The translations under genes were made by a program, and so were the position numbers. The notes below the pieces were generated by a model. That model was not told the DNA's origin, ran no database searches, and saw nothing but the letters and a program-made list of their open reading frames with translations. DNA of 64,000 bases from an uncultured Actinobaculum sp. (lineage in GTDB: Bacteria; Actinomycetota; Actinomycetes; Actinomycetales; Actinomycetaceae), in contig CALIHR010000027.1 of assembly GCA_938020505.1 (NCBI GenBank), positions 1 through 64,000 of the forward strand. Reading direction: 5' to 3'. Below, piece after piece: positions 8,346 through 15,919 of the stretch; the first letter of the stretch is position 1; each line of letters opens with the position of its first letter.

Positions 8346-10619
8346 CTATACCAGATGTTGCTCGCTTGCCAAGTTTCGATAGATCTGCGACTTGACGACG
8401 AGCTCGGAATGGGTGCCCGAGGCCACGAGCCTACCGTGCTCGAGGACGTGAATGAGATCGGCGTCCATTATGGTAGACAGCCTGTGAGCGACCACTAGAA
8501 CCGTTCTGTTGCCGGCCATGTTCCTCAGCACGTCGCCGATCTGGCGCTCGTTGTGGGAATCGAGGTTGGCGGTGGCCTCGTCGAAGAGGAGGATCCGCCT
8601 GTTCGAAAGCAAGGCACGGGCAATGGCCAGGCGCTGCCTTTCGCCGCCGGACAGCGAGGCGCCCGATTCCCCGACCGGCCCGTCAAGCCCCTGCTCCGAG
8701 CGGGTTGCGAGGTAGCCGAGGTTGACCCTTTCCAGGGCCTCCATGCATCTGTCGTCCCCGACGTCGCCCAGGCCGAGCGTGAGGTTCTCCCGCAGGCTTC
8801 CCGAGAGGACGGGCGCGTCCTGTTCGACGTATCCGAGCACGTCGCGAAGGTCGCTGCGCGAATAGTCGCGTATGTCTTTGCCGAACACGCGTATGGCCCC
8901 GCGGTTGACGTCGTAGAACCTCTCGATGAGCTGGAGCACCGTGCTTTTGCCGGCGCCGGAGGGGCCGACGATCGCCACCCGCTTGCCCTCGGGGACCTGC
9001 AGGTTGAGTTTGTGGAGCACAAGGGAGTCGGCGTCGTCCATTTCCTGCCCGAACTCGCGCGTGCCGTAGGTGAAGACGACGTCGTCGAAGTCGATGGCAG
9101 GGGCATTGGGCTTGGCAGACGCCTCGAGGGTCTTCAAAAGCTCGGGCGAAAGGAGGTTCGCCATGTCCAGCTCGTCTTCTCGCGGCAGATCCAGGATCTC
9201 GTTGATTCGCTGCAAAGATCCGAGGGAAGAGTGCAGCTGCGAGAGAGCCGAGGCCATCTGGCCCAGCGGGGAGACGAGAATGAAGAGCAGGGCCGCGAAT
9301 TGGACGAGCTCGGATATCGACATCGCCCCGATGCTCGTGCGGTAAGCCCCCACCAGGATGACGACGATCGCCGAAAGCTGAAAGCCGATGTTGGCGATAG
9401 GGCTGACGATCGACTGGACCTTGGCCATTTTCAGCCCGGCTTGCCAGGCGTCCTCCACCCGGCTTTCGAGCATTGAGGCCTCGGAGTCGGTGGCGTTCGT
9501 CGCGCGAATGGTGCGTATCCCGTTCATGTCCCGCTGAACTTGGGAGGTGAGGCTGCCGAGCTTTTGCTGCGCAGCGAGGCTTGCGCCTTGAATCAGGCGG
9601 CTCACCGCGAAGAGGACGAAGCCGAGCCCGACGATGAGGGCGAGCGCCGTCCCCATGAGGAACGGATCGAGGAAGAGCATGAGCGCGCACGTCCCGATGA
9701 CGAGCGGGAACCCTGTGGTGCACGCGACGAAGATTTGAAGGAATCCGGTTCGCAGGCTGGACGTGTCCGCCGCGACCCTGCTGACGAGGTCGCCCGCGCT
9801 TCGCTCGTCGTACTCCTTGATCTGGAGGCGCAGAAGATGGTTGCTCAGTTTGCCCCTGGCGTCGCGGACGATCGTTTCGCCGACCTTCTGCAGGTAGTAG
9901 TACTGGAAAACCATCGCCACGCCGGAGGCAAGCAGCACCCCCAGAAACACCCCGATCCACCCGAGGCTCGGCAGCGAGAACGAGCCGTCGCTGAAGAACT
10001 TCGCGATGAACCCCGGAATCAGAAGGGTGAGCCCCGAGCCCACGAGGGCCATGAGGGCGGCGACGACGAGAAGCCGCCTGTCCTTGGCGAGCCCGAACAG
10101 GTCGCGCGGCCGCACGGGCGCGGCAGGCGGCGGCTCCATCATCCTGTCGGGTTCGAGGAAGCCCGCGCCTGCAGTTTCGCCGGGCGCCGAAACGTCGGCG
10201 TCGCCGCGCGCCCGAACCTCCATGCTCTTTGTGTAATCCGCTATTTCGACGTTCTCGCTGACCGGAACGCCTCCGACCTCGACCCATGCGTGCCCGCGGA
10301 ACGGCTCGAGGGCGAAACCCGAGCACCACGTGATCGACCGCCGGCGATACTTGGCCGCTCTCGCCACGGCGATCGAGCGCAGGAGGCATCCCTCCTGGCT
10401 TCTGGCCCGCTCGCTCACGGTGCATACGGCGGCCCTGTCCGTGCGGGCCGTCTCCATGTCCGTCACGGGGTATTTCGAGGCCCACTTGCCGATGACGCGC
10501 TCGATGCGTTCGGGTTTGGCCTTGGCCAGCCGCGACGAAGCGAGAATGGCCCGGCGCGCGCGCATCCGATCGCGCCAGCGGGTTTGCGTGGTCTCTTCGG
10601 AGAAGAGTTGGATCGTCAT
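8346..10619 (-). CDS. lasso peptide B2 protease fused to ABC exporter (B2-D fusion)
   Basis: 757 residues. Residues 1 to about 135 are a lasso B2 leader peptidase (Transglut_core3 type): the Cys78 region (QEGCLLRSIAVARAA), then GFALEPFRGHAWVEVGG with His110. The usual third acid, twelve residues after His, is Glu122 instead of Asp. A linker leads into a complete ABC exporter: six membrane segments (about 180-470) and an ATPase with GPSGAGKST, LSGGERQR and LLFDEAT. Separate B2 and D genes are the rule in lasso clusters, so cleavage and export are here joined in one polypeptide. The ATG overlaps the B1 stop by 4 bp. It is the only B2 and the only D in the locus and must serve all five precursors. 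Confidence 0.9.
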   Translation of the reverse strand: MTIQLFSEETTQTRWRDRMRARRAILASSRLAKAKPERIERVIGKWASKYPVTDMETARTDRAAVCTVSERARSQEGCLLRSIAVARAAKYRRRSITWCSGFALEPFRGHAWVEVGGVPVSENVEIADYTKSMEVRARGDADVSAPGETAGAGFLEPDRMMEPPPAAPVRPRDLFGLAKDRRLLVVAALMALVGSGLTLLIPGFIAKFFSDGSFSLPSLGWIGVFLGVLLASGVAMVFQYYYLQKVGETIVRDARGKLSNHLLRLQIKEYDERSAGDLVSRVAADTSSLRTGFLQIFVACTTGFPLVIGTCALMLFLDPFLMGTALALIVGLGFVLFAVSRLIQGASLAAQQKLGSLTSQVQRDMNGIRTIRATNATDSEASMLESRVEDAWQAGLKMAKVQSIVSPIANIGFQLSAIVVILVGAYRTSIGAMSISELVQFAALLFILVSPLGQMASALSQLHSSLGSLQRINEILDLPREDELDMANLLSPELLKTLEASAKPNAPAIDFDDVVFTYGTREFGQEMDDADSLVLHKLNLQVPEGKRVAIVGPSGAGKSTVLQLIERFYDVNRGAIRVFGKDIRDYSRSDLRDVLGYVEQDAPVLSGSLRENLTLGLGDVGDDRCMEALERVNLGYLATRSEQGLDGPVGESGASLSGGERQRLAIARALLSNRRILLFDEATANLDSHNERQIGDVLRNMAGNRTVLVVAHRLSTIMDADLIHVLEHGRLVASGTHSELVVKSQIYRNLASEQHLV

Positions 10620-10903
10620 GCTGCCACTCCGAGTTCTTTGATCTGGGCGAGGAAGGCTTTCACGTCGGCGTCGGCCGTCTTCGGATCGACGTCGTAGGCC
10701 TCGACGACGCGGCGGACGATCGCATCGACGCCCATCGCCTCCCCGAGCGACTTCACGACGATCAGCCCGAGCTCGTTGAGCTGGAAATACCGGCCCTGCC
10801 TGCCGTCGAAAAGGACTGTGCCCTTCTCCGTTTCAAGGACGGACACTCCCGGCGCCAGCGACAAGCCGTCGCCCGTCGTTTCCTTTTTCTTCTTAGCGAA
10901 CAC
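10616..10903 (-). CDS. lasso peptide RRE / PqqD-like protein B1 (copy 1)
   Basis: 95 residues from a GTG start with AAAGGTGG about 8 bases upstream. The segment LAPGVSVLETEKGTVLFDGRQGRYFQLNELG is the winged-helix RRE of PqqD-like proteins. Helices with VDAIVRRVVEAYDVDP and VKAFLAQIKELGV follow. In lasso pathways this protein holds the leader peptide and hands it to B2. It overlaps the C1 cyclase by 11 bp and the B2 fusion by 4 bp. It is nearly identical to copy 2 at 15626 from LSLAPGVSV onward; the main differences are in the N-terminal Lys-rich segment and a few helix positions. Confidence 0.92.
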   Translation of the reverse strand: MFAKKKKETTGDGLSLAPGVSVLETEKGTVLFDGRQGRYFQLNELGLIVVKSLGEAMGVDAIVRRVVEAYDVDPKTADADVKAFLAQIKELGVAA

Positions 10904-12644
10904 TGCGGATCCACCTTTCAGCGGCGACTAGCCTTTTCAATTCGAAGAGGAACTCGCTGGAGAGCGCCTGCATCGACAATTTCGATTTGAGGGCCTTGCG
11001 GTCGATAAGGCCCAGGTCCGCGACGGCGCCGTCGGCGAGGTCGCCGACGAGGTGCTCGCGGCGCGCGTACAGCGTCTCGTACGAATCCTGAGAATACTCG
11101 CCCTTCGTCGCCCGCGCGAAGATTTCGCGGGGCATCAATCCACGCATGGCCCGATACAGCATCGGCTTGTTCAGGTACGGATGCCTGCGCATCTTCAACG
11201 GCAGTGAGAGCGCCGCCCGCACAACGCCGGGTTCTACGAAGATCGACGCCCACCTTGTTCGGCCCCGGCCGAGCATGTCGTTGACCTGGCGGATAATAGC
11301 CGCCTGCCCCAGCAGCGACTCCAGGACCTGATGGACGGTCCGATCCCTGTTCATCGGCTGGAGGGACCCGGCGTCGAGGGGGGAGTGAAGGAGCTCTTTG
11401 GCCTCGTTTGAGAGGTAGGCGGGGAAGGAGAACCCTCCGGACCACGACAGATCGTCGTTCGGCGTCGAGCCTTTGGAGGCGAGCTCGCGCATCGAGCGGT
11501 CAATCCAACGCCCGTACTCGATCCTGCTGGCGACGCTCGGTATTCCGCGCCGCAGGGGCACGCGGTGGTTGAGGCAGTAGCGGACCGCCAGGTACGGCGC
11601 CCGCAAAGGGGCCTGATGCGCCAGGGACCATTCCATCACCGGCAACAGGGCGAACAGCTCGTCGCCGCCGAGCCCCGTGAACTGCAGGCCGGCCGGGCGG
11701 GGCCGGTCCGCGAGCGCCTGGGCATACCCTTCGGTGTCGCACCACATGGGCGGCGTCTCGGGGATGTAGCCGTTGGGGAAGGGCACGCTGGCGTCGTATG
11801 TGAGCCCGGTCGATCCGATCGCCGGGTAGAACGCGGCGGGTGCACCGACGTCGTTGACGATGCGCCGGGCCCACATGTCGTCCAGGTTGTACTGGGAGCT
11901 CGACGAGGCGTGCGTCACATTGAAATCTACATGGAGCGCCCGCAGAAGATAGGCGTTTGCAGCCGAATCGACGCCGCCCGAAACGTCGCAGGAGATCGAG
12001 CCGCCCCGTTCGCACCAGCGGAAGGTCGCCTCCAGCATCGCTTGGCGCAGAGCCTCCACGGCGCTGTCGACGTCGTCGTCTCCCGGCTGTTCGAAGCTAG
12101 GCGGGAGCTGGATGGGGCGAGCCTTGAGATTTTGCCCCGTCAGGTTGCGATCAACACGGAGCGCTTCGAACGGGGCGAGCGCCTGGACGCCGTCCCAGGG
12201 CGCGATCCTCGACGCCACGCCGAGGGGAAGGCCGTCCACCAGGAAGGCGGCAAGGAAGCCCCGGCTCACCGCCGTTCTGATTTCCTTGGCGATTGAGCGC
12301 GCCGACGTCGAAAGAAGAAGAACGCCGTCTTTCACGGCCCAATAGAGGGCCTGGCCCGACCATGCAGGAACCAGGGCGATCGCCTGCGCCCCGTCAGAAA
12401 GGACTGCGACCCCCGAGCCATCCGTGTTCGCGAGCTCTTCCGCCGCACGCCGCGCCGTGACCTCGTCGGGCAGTGCGGCGACCGCGTCGCGCATGTCTTG
12501 CGGGACGTCGAAAGCGACGCCGTAACGAACCGTCCGCTCACGCCTGCCTCCGTCAAGCACCCGCCATTCCAGGCGGGGCGGAACCCGTGTCGAAGAAAGG
12601 TCGGAGCCCTCCGAGCGCCTTCCTTCTATCAGTGTCTCTGACAA
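10893..12644 (-). CDS. lasso peptide cyclase C1 (asparagine synthetase-like)
   Basis: 583 residues from a TTG start; GGAGG lies a few bases upstream and no better start is near. The N-terminal third resembles the glutaminase-like domain of asparagine synthetases without its catalytic Cys. The synthetase domain has the PP-loop SGGVDSAANAYLL and the conserved LGGDELFALLP segment. Lasso C enzymes use ATP to adenylate the ring Asp/Glu and join it to the N-terminal Gly of the core. It lies directly after precursor A1, whose intergenic region carries two hairpins, and overlaps B1 copy 1. It is strongly similar to C2 at 15909. Confidence 0.92.
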   Translation of the reverse strand: MSETLIEGRRSEGSDLSSTRVPPRLEWRVLDGGRRERTVRYGVAFDVPQDMRDAVAALPDEVTARRAAEELANTDGSGVAVLSDGAQAIALVPAWSGQALYWAVKDGVLLLSTSARSIAKEIRTAVSRGFLAAFLVDGLPLGVASRIAPWDGVQALAPFEALRVDRNLTGQNLKARPIQLPPSFEQPGDDDVDSAVEALRQAMLEATFRWCERGGSISCDVSGGVDSAANAYLLRALHVDFNVTHASSSSQYNLDDMWARRIVNDVGAPAAFYPAIGSTGLTYDASVPFPNGYIPETPPMWCDTEGYAQALADRPRPAGLQFTGLGGDELFALLPVMEWSLAHQAPLRAPYLAVRYCLNHRVPLRRGIPSVASRIEYGRWIDRSMRELASKGSTPNDDLSWSGGFSFPAYLSNEAKELLHSPLDAGSLQPMNRDRTVHQVLESLLGQAAIIRQVNDMLGRGRTRWASIFVEPGVVRAALSLPLKMRRHPYLNKPMLYRAMRGLMPREIFARATKGEYSQDSYETLYARREHLVGDLADGAVADLGLIDRKALKSKLSMQALSSEFLFELKRLVAAERWIRSVR

Positions 12645-12678
12645 TCTTGCCTCCTGTTTCCCGGCAGGGTGTGTGAGC

Positions 12679-12717
12679 GTTTCTATCGGAACGTCTGATT
12701 GGTGTCCCTATCGGGAC
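12679..12717. promoter_or_regulatory. two related dyads before C1 (possible operator)
   Basis: GTTTCTATCGGAAC (12679-12692) and GTCCCTATCGGGAC (12704-12717) share the pattern GTYYCTATCGGRAC and start 25 bp apart. They lie 35-73 bp upstream of the C1 start. Two copies of a 14-bp dyad with a fixed core suggest a regulator binding site or an RNA structure in the C1 leader. No regulator gene is seen in the locus. Confidence 0.45.
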
Positions 12718-12826
12718 GCTTGAGTCAATTTTCAATCTAAGTATGGAAGTCACCGGACCAACGGCTTACATAGCCGCGCCGCCCGGTTCGTCAGAGGCGC
12801 CGCCAGACGCCGTATTCATTCTTAAA

Positions 12827-12861
12827 CCGGATGCGGGCCAAGGGCATCAGCCCGCATCCGG
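12827..12861 (-). terminator. hairpin 2 between A1 and C1
   Basis: A perfect 12-bp stem CCGGATGCGGGC / GCCCGCATCCGG with an 11-nt loop. Read on the minus strand it is followed by TTTAAG, so it may attenuate or protect the A1 transcript. Confidence 0.55.
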
Positions 12862-12918
12862 CAATGTGACGCCCGGCATTCAAGCGTTGGACTTGAATGC
12901 TCGCGACGGGTTGAGGAG

Positions 12919-12954
12919 GCCGAGGCGTCGGGCCATGAAAGCTGACGCCTCGGC
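12919..12954 (-). terminator. hairpin 1 between A1 and C1
   Basis: An 11-bp perfect stem GCCGAGGCGTC / GACGCCTCGGC with a 14-nt loop, about 85 bp after the A1 stop. No T run follows. Confidence 0.5.
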
Positions 12955-13037
12955 TCGCGGTTAGCGCGTTAGAGCATTAGTTCCAACATCATCGGAACAT
13001 TGTTCTCTACGTTTGACACACACTAACCGTCGATCAC

Positions 13038-13148
13038 TCAGAACCATCTGCCGCCGAAGTAGTCGGAATGCCTTCCCCAGAAAAACCCCTGGGTCGCACT
13101 GGCGTAGTCGGCGATCTGCTCGATCGCGGGAGAAGTGTAGGTAGCCAT
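13038..13148 (-). CDS. lasso peptide precursor A1
   Basis: 36 residues, GGAGGCAG just before the ATG. The leader is MATYTSPAIEQIADYASATQ, with the YxxP motif (Y4-P7) bound by RRE proteins and Thr at the penultimate leader position. The predicted core is GFFWGRHSDYFGGRWF. The ring would join Gly1 to Asp9, leaving a seven-residue tail with Arg-Trp-Phe at the end as likely plugs. No Cys, so a class II lasso. Hand-summed monoisotopic mass of the dehydrated core is 2002.90. It directly precedes C1. Confidence 0.9.
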   Translation of the reverse strand: MATYTSPAIEQIADYASATQGFFWGRHSDYFGGRWF

Positions 13149-13207
13149 GAGACTGCCTCCTATTCTTTTGATTGTTGAACTTGAGAATTGTTTGTTGTCA
13201 GGTCCGC

Positions 13208-13244
13208 CGGCGGGGGCTGAAGCTCTAGTCCTCAGCCCCCGCCG
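13208..13244 (-). terminator. strong hairpin between A2 and A1
   Basis: A perfect 13-bp inverted repeat CGGCGGGGGCTGA / TCAGCCCCCGCCG with an 11-nt loop. It lies between the A2 stop (13370) and the A1 start (13148). A smaller 7-bp hairpin TGCGCGC/GCGCGCA sits at 13282-13300. Probably an attenuator or 3' end stabiliser of the A2 message. Confidence 0.55.
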
Positions 13245-13369
13245 AGGTGAATTCGGCGTCACGGCTGATTGCAACCTTGTTTGCGCGCGGGTGGCGCGCA
13301 TTGTCGGCTACCGATCAAAGCGGTTTCTGATAAGTGGCCGACGTGCAGGTCACAGCAACCGCGTATGCG

Positions 13370-13489
13370 TCACCACCACTTAAAGAGACGCCCGCCGTAT
13401 GCGTCATACAGGAAACCGGAACCCAGTCCCTGAGTCGTGTCGGTGTAGTCGGCGATCTGCTCGATCGCGGGGGAAACGTAAGTAGCCAT
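13370..13489 (-). CDS. lasso peptide precursor A2
   Basis: 39 residues. The 20-residue leader starts MATYVSPAIEQIADY and ends TDTTQ. The predicted core is GLGSGFLYDAYGGRLFKWW, with a Gly1-Asp9 ring and a ten-residue tail ending Phe-Lys-Trp-Trp. Hand-summed mass after loss of water is 2174.07. The ribosome site GGAGGCAGCCTC is shared with the other copies. The leader DNA is identical to that of A3 through the ribosome site, then the upstream DNA diverges. Confidence 0.9.
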   Translation of the reverse strand: MATYVSPAIEQIADYTDTTQGLGSGFLYDAYGGRLFKWW

Positions 13490-13648
13490 GAGGCTGCCTC
13501 CTTATACTGTTACTGTGCTGTTGAGGAAATTGTGAGAACTGTGGAATCAATCGACCCTGGATGATAGCCTGGCACCAACAATTCACTCAATAACAGAGGA
13601 AATGTACCCGGCTGAAAAAGCCGATGCCTCAGTTTTCGATCATGGCTG

Positions 13649-13684
13649 GCGTGCTGGAACGTTTGGAGTGGTGTTCCGGCACGC
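13649..13684 (-). terminator. hairpin between A3 and A2
   Basis: A 12-bp stem GCGTGCTGGAAC / GTTCCGGCACGC with one internal mismatch and a 12-nt loop, 12 bp after the A3 stop. Confidence 0.5.
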
Positions 13685-13696
13685 TAGTCATTGTTA

Positions 13697-13816
13697 TCAG
13701 ATCTTGAAGATCGCCCTGCCGCCGAAAATGTCGTACCAGGGTCCGCTGAACCAACCACGGGTCGTGTCGGTGTAGTCGGCGATCTGCTCGATCGCGGGGG
13801 AAACGTAAGTAGCCAT
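13697..13816 (-). CDS. lasso peptide precursor A3
   Basis: 39 residues. Leader as in A2 but ending TDTTR. The predicted core is GWFSGPWYDIFGGRAIFKI, with a Gly1-Asp9 ring and a ten-residue tail. Hand-summed mass after dehydration is 2198.11. The leader and 98 bp upstream of its start are part of a 148-bp stretch identical to A4, whereas the cores share only Gly1, Gly5, Asp9 and the F-G-G-R stretch plus scattered hydrophobic positions. A conserved hairpin lies about 150 nt upstream. Confidence 0.9.
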   Translation of the reverse strand: MATYVSPAIEQIADYTDTTRGWFSGPWYDIFGGRAIFKI

Positions 13817-13914
13817 GAGGCTGCCTCCTATTCGTTGTTGTATACAGTCAAGCCGCTTCGCACGCTCAAACGAGCGACATGGAACGACGCGGCCTCCATC
13901 CCGTCACGCCACAG
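13767..13914. repeat. 148-bp perfect direct repeat, copy 1 (A3 leader and upstream)
   Basis: Identical, base for base as read by eye, to 14770-14917; the copies are 1003 bp apart. It covers the leader codons except the last few, the ribosome site and 98 bp of upstream DNA. Identity stops just before the core codons on one side and before a variable spacer on the other. Confidence 0.85.
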
Positions 13915-13966
13915 GCACTTCGATTGCACGCAGTGCCCCGAGAGGATATCGACGAGTTGGTCTAAG

Positions 13967-13985
13967 GGCTTCCCCGGGGAAAGCC
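13967..13985 (-). promoter_or_regulatory. conserved upstream hairpin of A3
   Basis: GGCTTCCCC / GGGGAAAGCC forms a near-perfect stem. It is flanked by ACGAGTTGGTCT on one side and CCAAGC on the other. The same arrangement with different stem bases occurs before A4 (14949) and A5 (18239), always 130-155 nt upstream of the start codon. Confidence 0.55.
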
Positions 13986-14648
13986 AAGCTTGCGGCAGTC
14001 GCCGTCGGCAAAGGCCAAGCCTTTGTTTGAGCCGACGGAACTGCGAGTGGCCAATCATGAAGTATGAGAGGAAAGAGAAGTTGAACGCCAGGCACCCTCA
14101 AAGAGCGCTCTAGGCGCGAGGCCGACGGATTTTCACCGCCGAGATCAACGCATGTCAGCAGATCTTCGCGAACCCGAGAAGCGGTTTTCGACGAGGGATT
14201 CGAAAACTCGGATACTCCAAGATCAAACATGAGCGATTATTAGTGTCAGTCAATCCATTTGAGATTGACAGATGGTTTTAGATCCTATTCATTTGTAATA
14301 GATCGAGATTCAACCCGATGCCTTACAAGAGCACCGTAGTTGTATTGATTAACCTCGTTCTGTTCGCTTAGCTATAAGACTACTATCCAGTACCAGACAT
14401 TTCAAGGATAAGAAAAGTGACATAGAATTCATTGACTTACACTTTCTCTCCTTCTAAATTAAAGGTTTAGTCCGTTATAATTCTTGAAACTTTCAAGAAA
14501 TTACAAGATCGCGGAGTCGAAAGACATGCCCCTTTTCGGCGAAAGGCTTCTTGAAGCATGGGCTCTCCTCCAATCCGGGCGAGATGCGCCGACGCGTAAG
14601 GTTCCCTCGCTGTCTGACGCGGCGGCGCATCCCCTAGTCTCAGCTAGT
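13986..14648. other. long AT-rich region upstream of A3
   Basis: About 660 bp with no supported gene. Composition shifts from GC-rich near the hairpin to clearly AT-rich at 14220-14480. ATCGAGATTCAACCCGATGC at 14302-14321 matches 18567-18586 upstream of A5 at 19 of 20 bases. Both lie about 485 nt from their precursor's start, so the whole upstream block appears to be a repeated module. It probably contains the A3 promoter. A 62-codon open frame at 14484 has no family signature. Confidence 0.55.
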
Positions 14649-14675
14649 TCGTTAGGACATTGCCTGCCCTAACGA
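14649..14675 (-). terminator. hairpin just after A4
   Basis: TCGTTAGG / CCTAACGA with further outer pairing (AGT/ACT and AGCT) surrounds the sequence directly after the A4 stop codon at 14679. Confidence 0.45.
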
Positions 14676-14678
14676 GAC

Positions 14679-14819
14679 TCAGCTGGAGAGGTTCCCACCC
14701 GAGAAGATGATGTGGCCGCGGCCGCCGAACATGTCACGGAATACGCCGGGAATGAATCCCTGGGTCGCATCGGTGTAGTCGGCGATCTGCTCGATCGCGG
14801 GGGAAACGTAAGTAGCCAT
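14679..14819 (-). CDS. lasso peptide precursor A4
   Basis: 46 residues. The 20-residue leader ends TDATQ. The 26-residue core begins with the ring GFIPGVFRD (Gly1-Asp9) followed by MFGGRG and a long tail containing HIIF and ending in a Ser/Gly/Asn-rich stretch. Hand-summed mass after dehydration is 2706.35 if no further trimming occurs. The polar end could be clipped in vivo. The upstream module is a recent duplicate of that of A3. Confidence 0.88.
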   Translation of the reverse strand: MATYVSPAIEQIADYTDATQGFIPGVFRDMFGGRGHIIFSGGNLSS

Positions 14820-14917
14820 GAGGCTGCCTCCTATTCGTTGTTGTATACAGTCAAGCCGCTTCGCACGCTCAAACGAGCGACATGGAACGACGCGGCCTCC
14901 ATCCCGTCACGCCACAG
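14770..14917. repeat. 148-bp perfect direct repeat, copy 2 (A4 leader and upstream)
   Basis: Second copy of the repeat at 13767-13914. The absence of any difference implies a very recent duplication or ongoing gene conversion of leader and 5' region. Confidence 0.85.
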
Positions 14918-14948
14918 ACGAATGGACGGCGACGGGCTGGTCTATGAC

Positions 14949-14970
14949 GGCCTCCCGGCAACGGGAAGCC
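14949..14970 (-). promoter_or_regulatory. conserved upstream hairpin of A4
   Basis: GGCCTCCCG / CGGGAAGCC with loop GCAA, flanked by GGGCTGGTCT and CCAAGC. Compared with the A3 and A5 copies the stem bases change together, which supports a structured RNA or DNA element. Confidence 0.55.
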
Positions 14971-15625
14971 AAGCCAGTGAAACCCGAAAATTCGGGCAAA
15001 ATGAGAGTGGTGAGTCAGAGCGATTCAATCAGGGCCGACCGGGTGTGCGCCCGGGGACGCGTACGCCTAAACGGCGTGTGCCCAAAGCGACTGCGCGCCC
15101 CAAAGAAGATCCGCGCTTAAAAGGAATGCATCTCTATAGGAAATGCGTTCTTAAATACATCGTGTGGAGCTGAAGTCCGTTGAAAACGGGATCGGCGGGA
15201 GAAACATTTTGAACACAGTCCCTTCCGTTCAACTTTGAAAATGGATTATTTCAACTTTTCCGAAGCGCCCGACCGGGATTGCCGATCAAGCCGTCTCGGA
15301 ATTCAAAAGCCTGCAGAGCTTCGACTCTTTTGTAAAGAACCAAGGCTCGAACTTCAGTTTGATAAGTGCATCAGATTCATTGTGTTTGCCTTCGTTTTCT
15401 TTGCTTGACTAAGAGCTTACTTCCGAAGGGGGCTCGGTTCAAGGGCACAAAAGGTGACAAATTAACTATTGACTGACATCTAATGATCTAATATTATTAA
15501 AAGCAAATACTTACATATTTAACTAAGTTTTTAACCACATAGCGTACTTAAAAGTTACATCGATCAACTCCTTCGGCAGTGCCGCCCAAGTTCCCTGCAG
15601 AGCGAGGCGTTCATAGGCGGGCCTG
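14971..15625. other. AT-rich region between A4 and B1 copy 2
   Basis: About 650 bp without a supported gene. The part next to A4 is equivalent to the upstream modules of A3 and A5; for example GCTTCGACTCTTTTGT near 15317 aligns with GCATCGATTCTCTTCTGT upstream of A5. The part around 15440-15560 is strongly AT-rich. It must hold the 3' end of the A5-C2-B1 transcript and the promoter of A4. Confidence 0.5.
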
Positions 15626-15919
15626 TCACACCGCGACTCCGAGCTCCTTGATGTGGGCGAGGAAGGCTTTCACGTCGGCGTCGGCCGTATTCGGATCGAC
15701 GTCGTAGGCCTCGACGACGCGGCGAACGATCGCGTCTGCGTCCTTCCCCTCTTCGAGAGAGCGCACAACGGTCAGCCCCAGCTCATTGAGCTGGAAGTAG
15801 CGGCCCTGCCTGCCGTCAAAAAGGACCGTGCCCTTCTCCGTCTCAAGAACCGAGACGCCCGGGGCCAGCGACAGCCCGTTGAGCGCCGCATTCTTCTTTG
15901 CGTCTTTCTTACCGAACAC
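15626..15919 (-). CDS. lasso peptide RRE / PqqD-like protein B1 (copy 2)
   Basis: 97 residues when started at the GTG at 15919. This start lines up with copy 1, has the same AAAGGTGG ribosome site and gives the same 11-bp overlap with the cyclase. An ATG at 15946 lies inside C2. The RRE segment LAPGVSVLETEKGTVLFDGRQGRYFQLNELG is the same as in copy 1. The gene is not followed by a B2 or D gene, so this cassette depends on the fusion protein at 8346. Confidence 0.9.
   Translation of the reverse strand: MFGKKDAKKNAALNGLSLAPGVSVLETEKGTVLFDGRQGRYFQLNELGLTVVRSLEEGKDADAIVRRVVEAYDVDPNTADADVKAFLAHIKELGVAV

Larger units (their letters stand above)
12645..13037. other. A1-C1 intergenic region
   Basis: 393 bp between precursor A1 and cyclase C1 without a gene. 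It holds two strong hairpins and, close to the C1 start, a pair of related dyads, each listed separately. The layout suggests the precursor transcript is partly stopped or cut here while the enzymes are expressed at lower level. Confidence 0.6.

Noticed and set aside
13208..13244. Classic intrinsic terminator between A2 and A1
   Set aside because: The stem is strong but no U tract follows on the minus strand; kept as a hairpin of uncertain role rather than a proven terminator.
13404..13586. 60-codon frame overlapping precursor A2
   Set aside because: Out of frame with the conserved leader; the real gene is 13370-13489.
14484..14672. 62-codon plus-strand frame opposite the A4 region
   Set aside because: No signal, no family, and it lies in the 3' hairpin region of A4.
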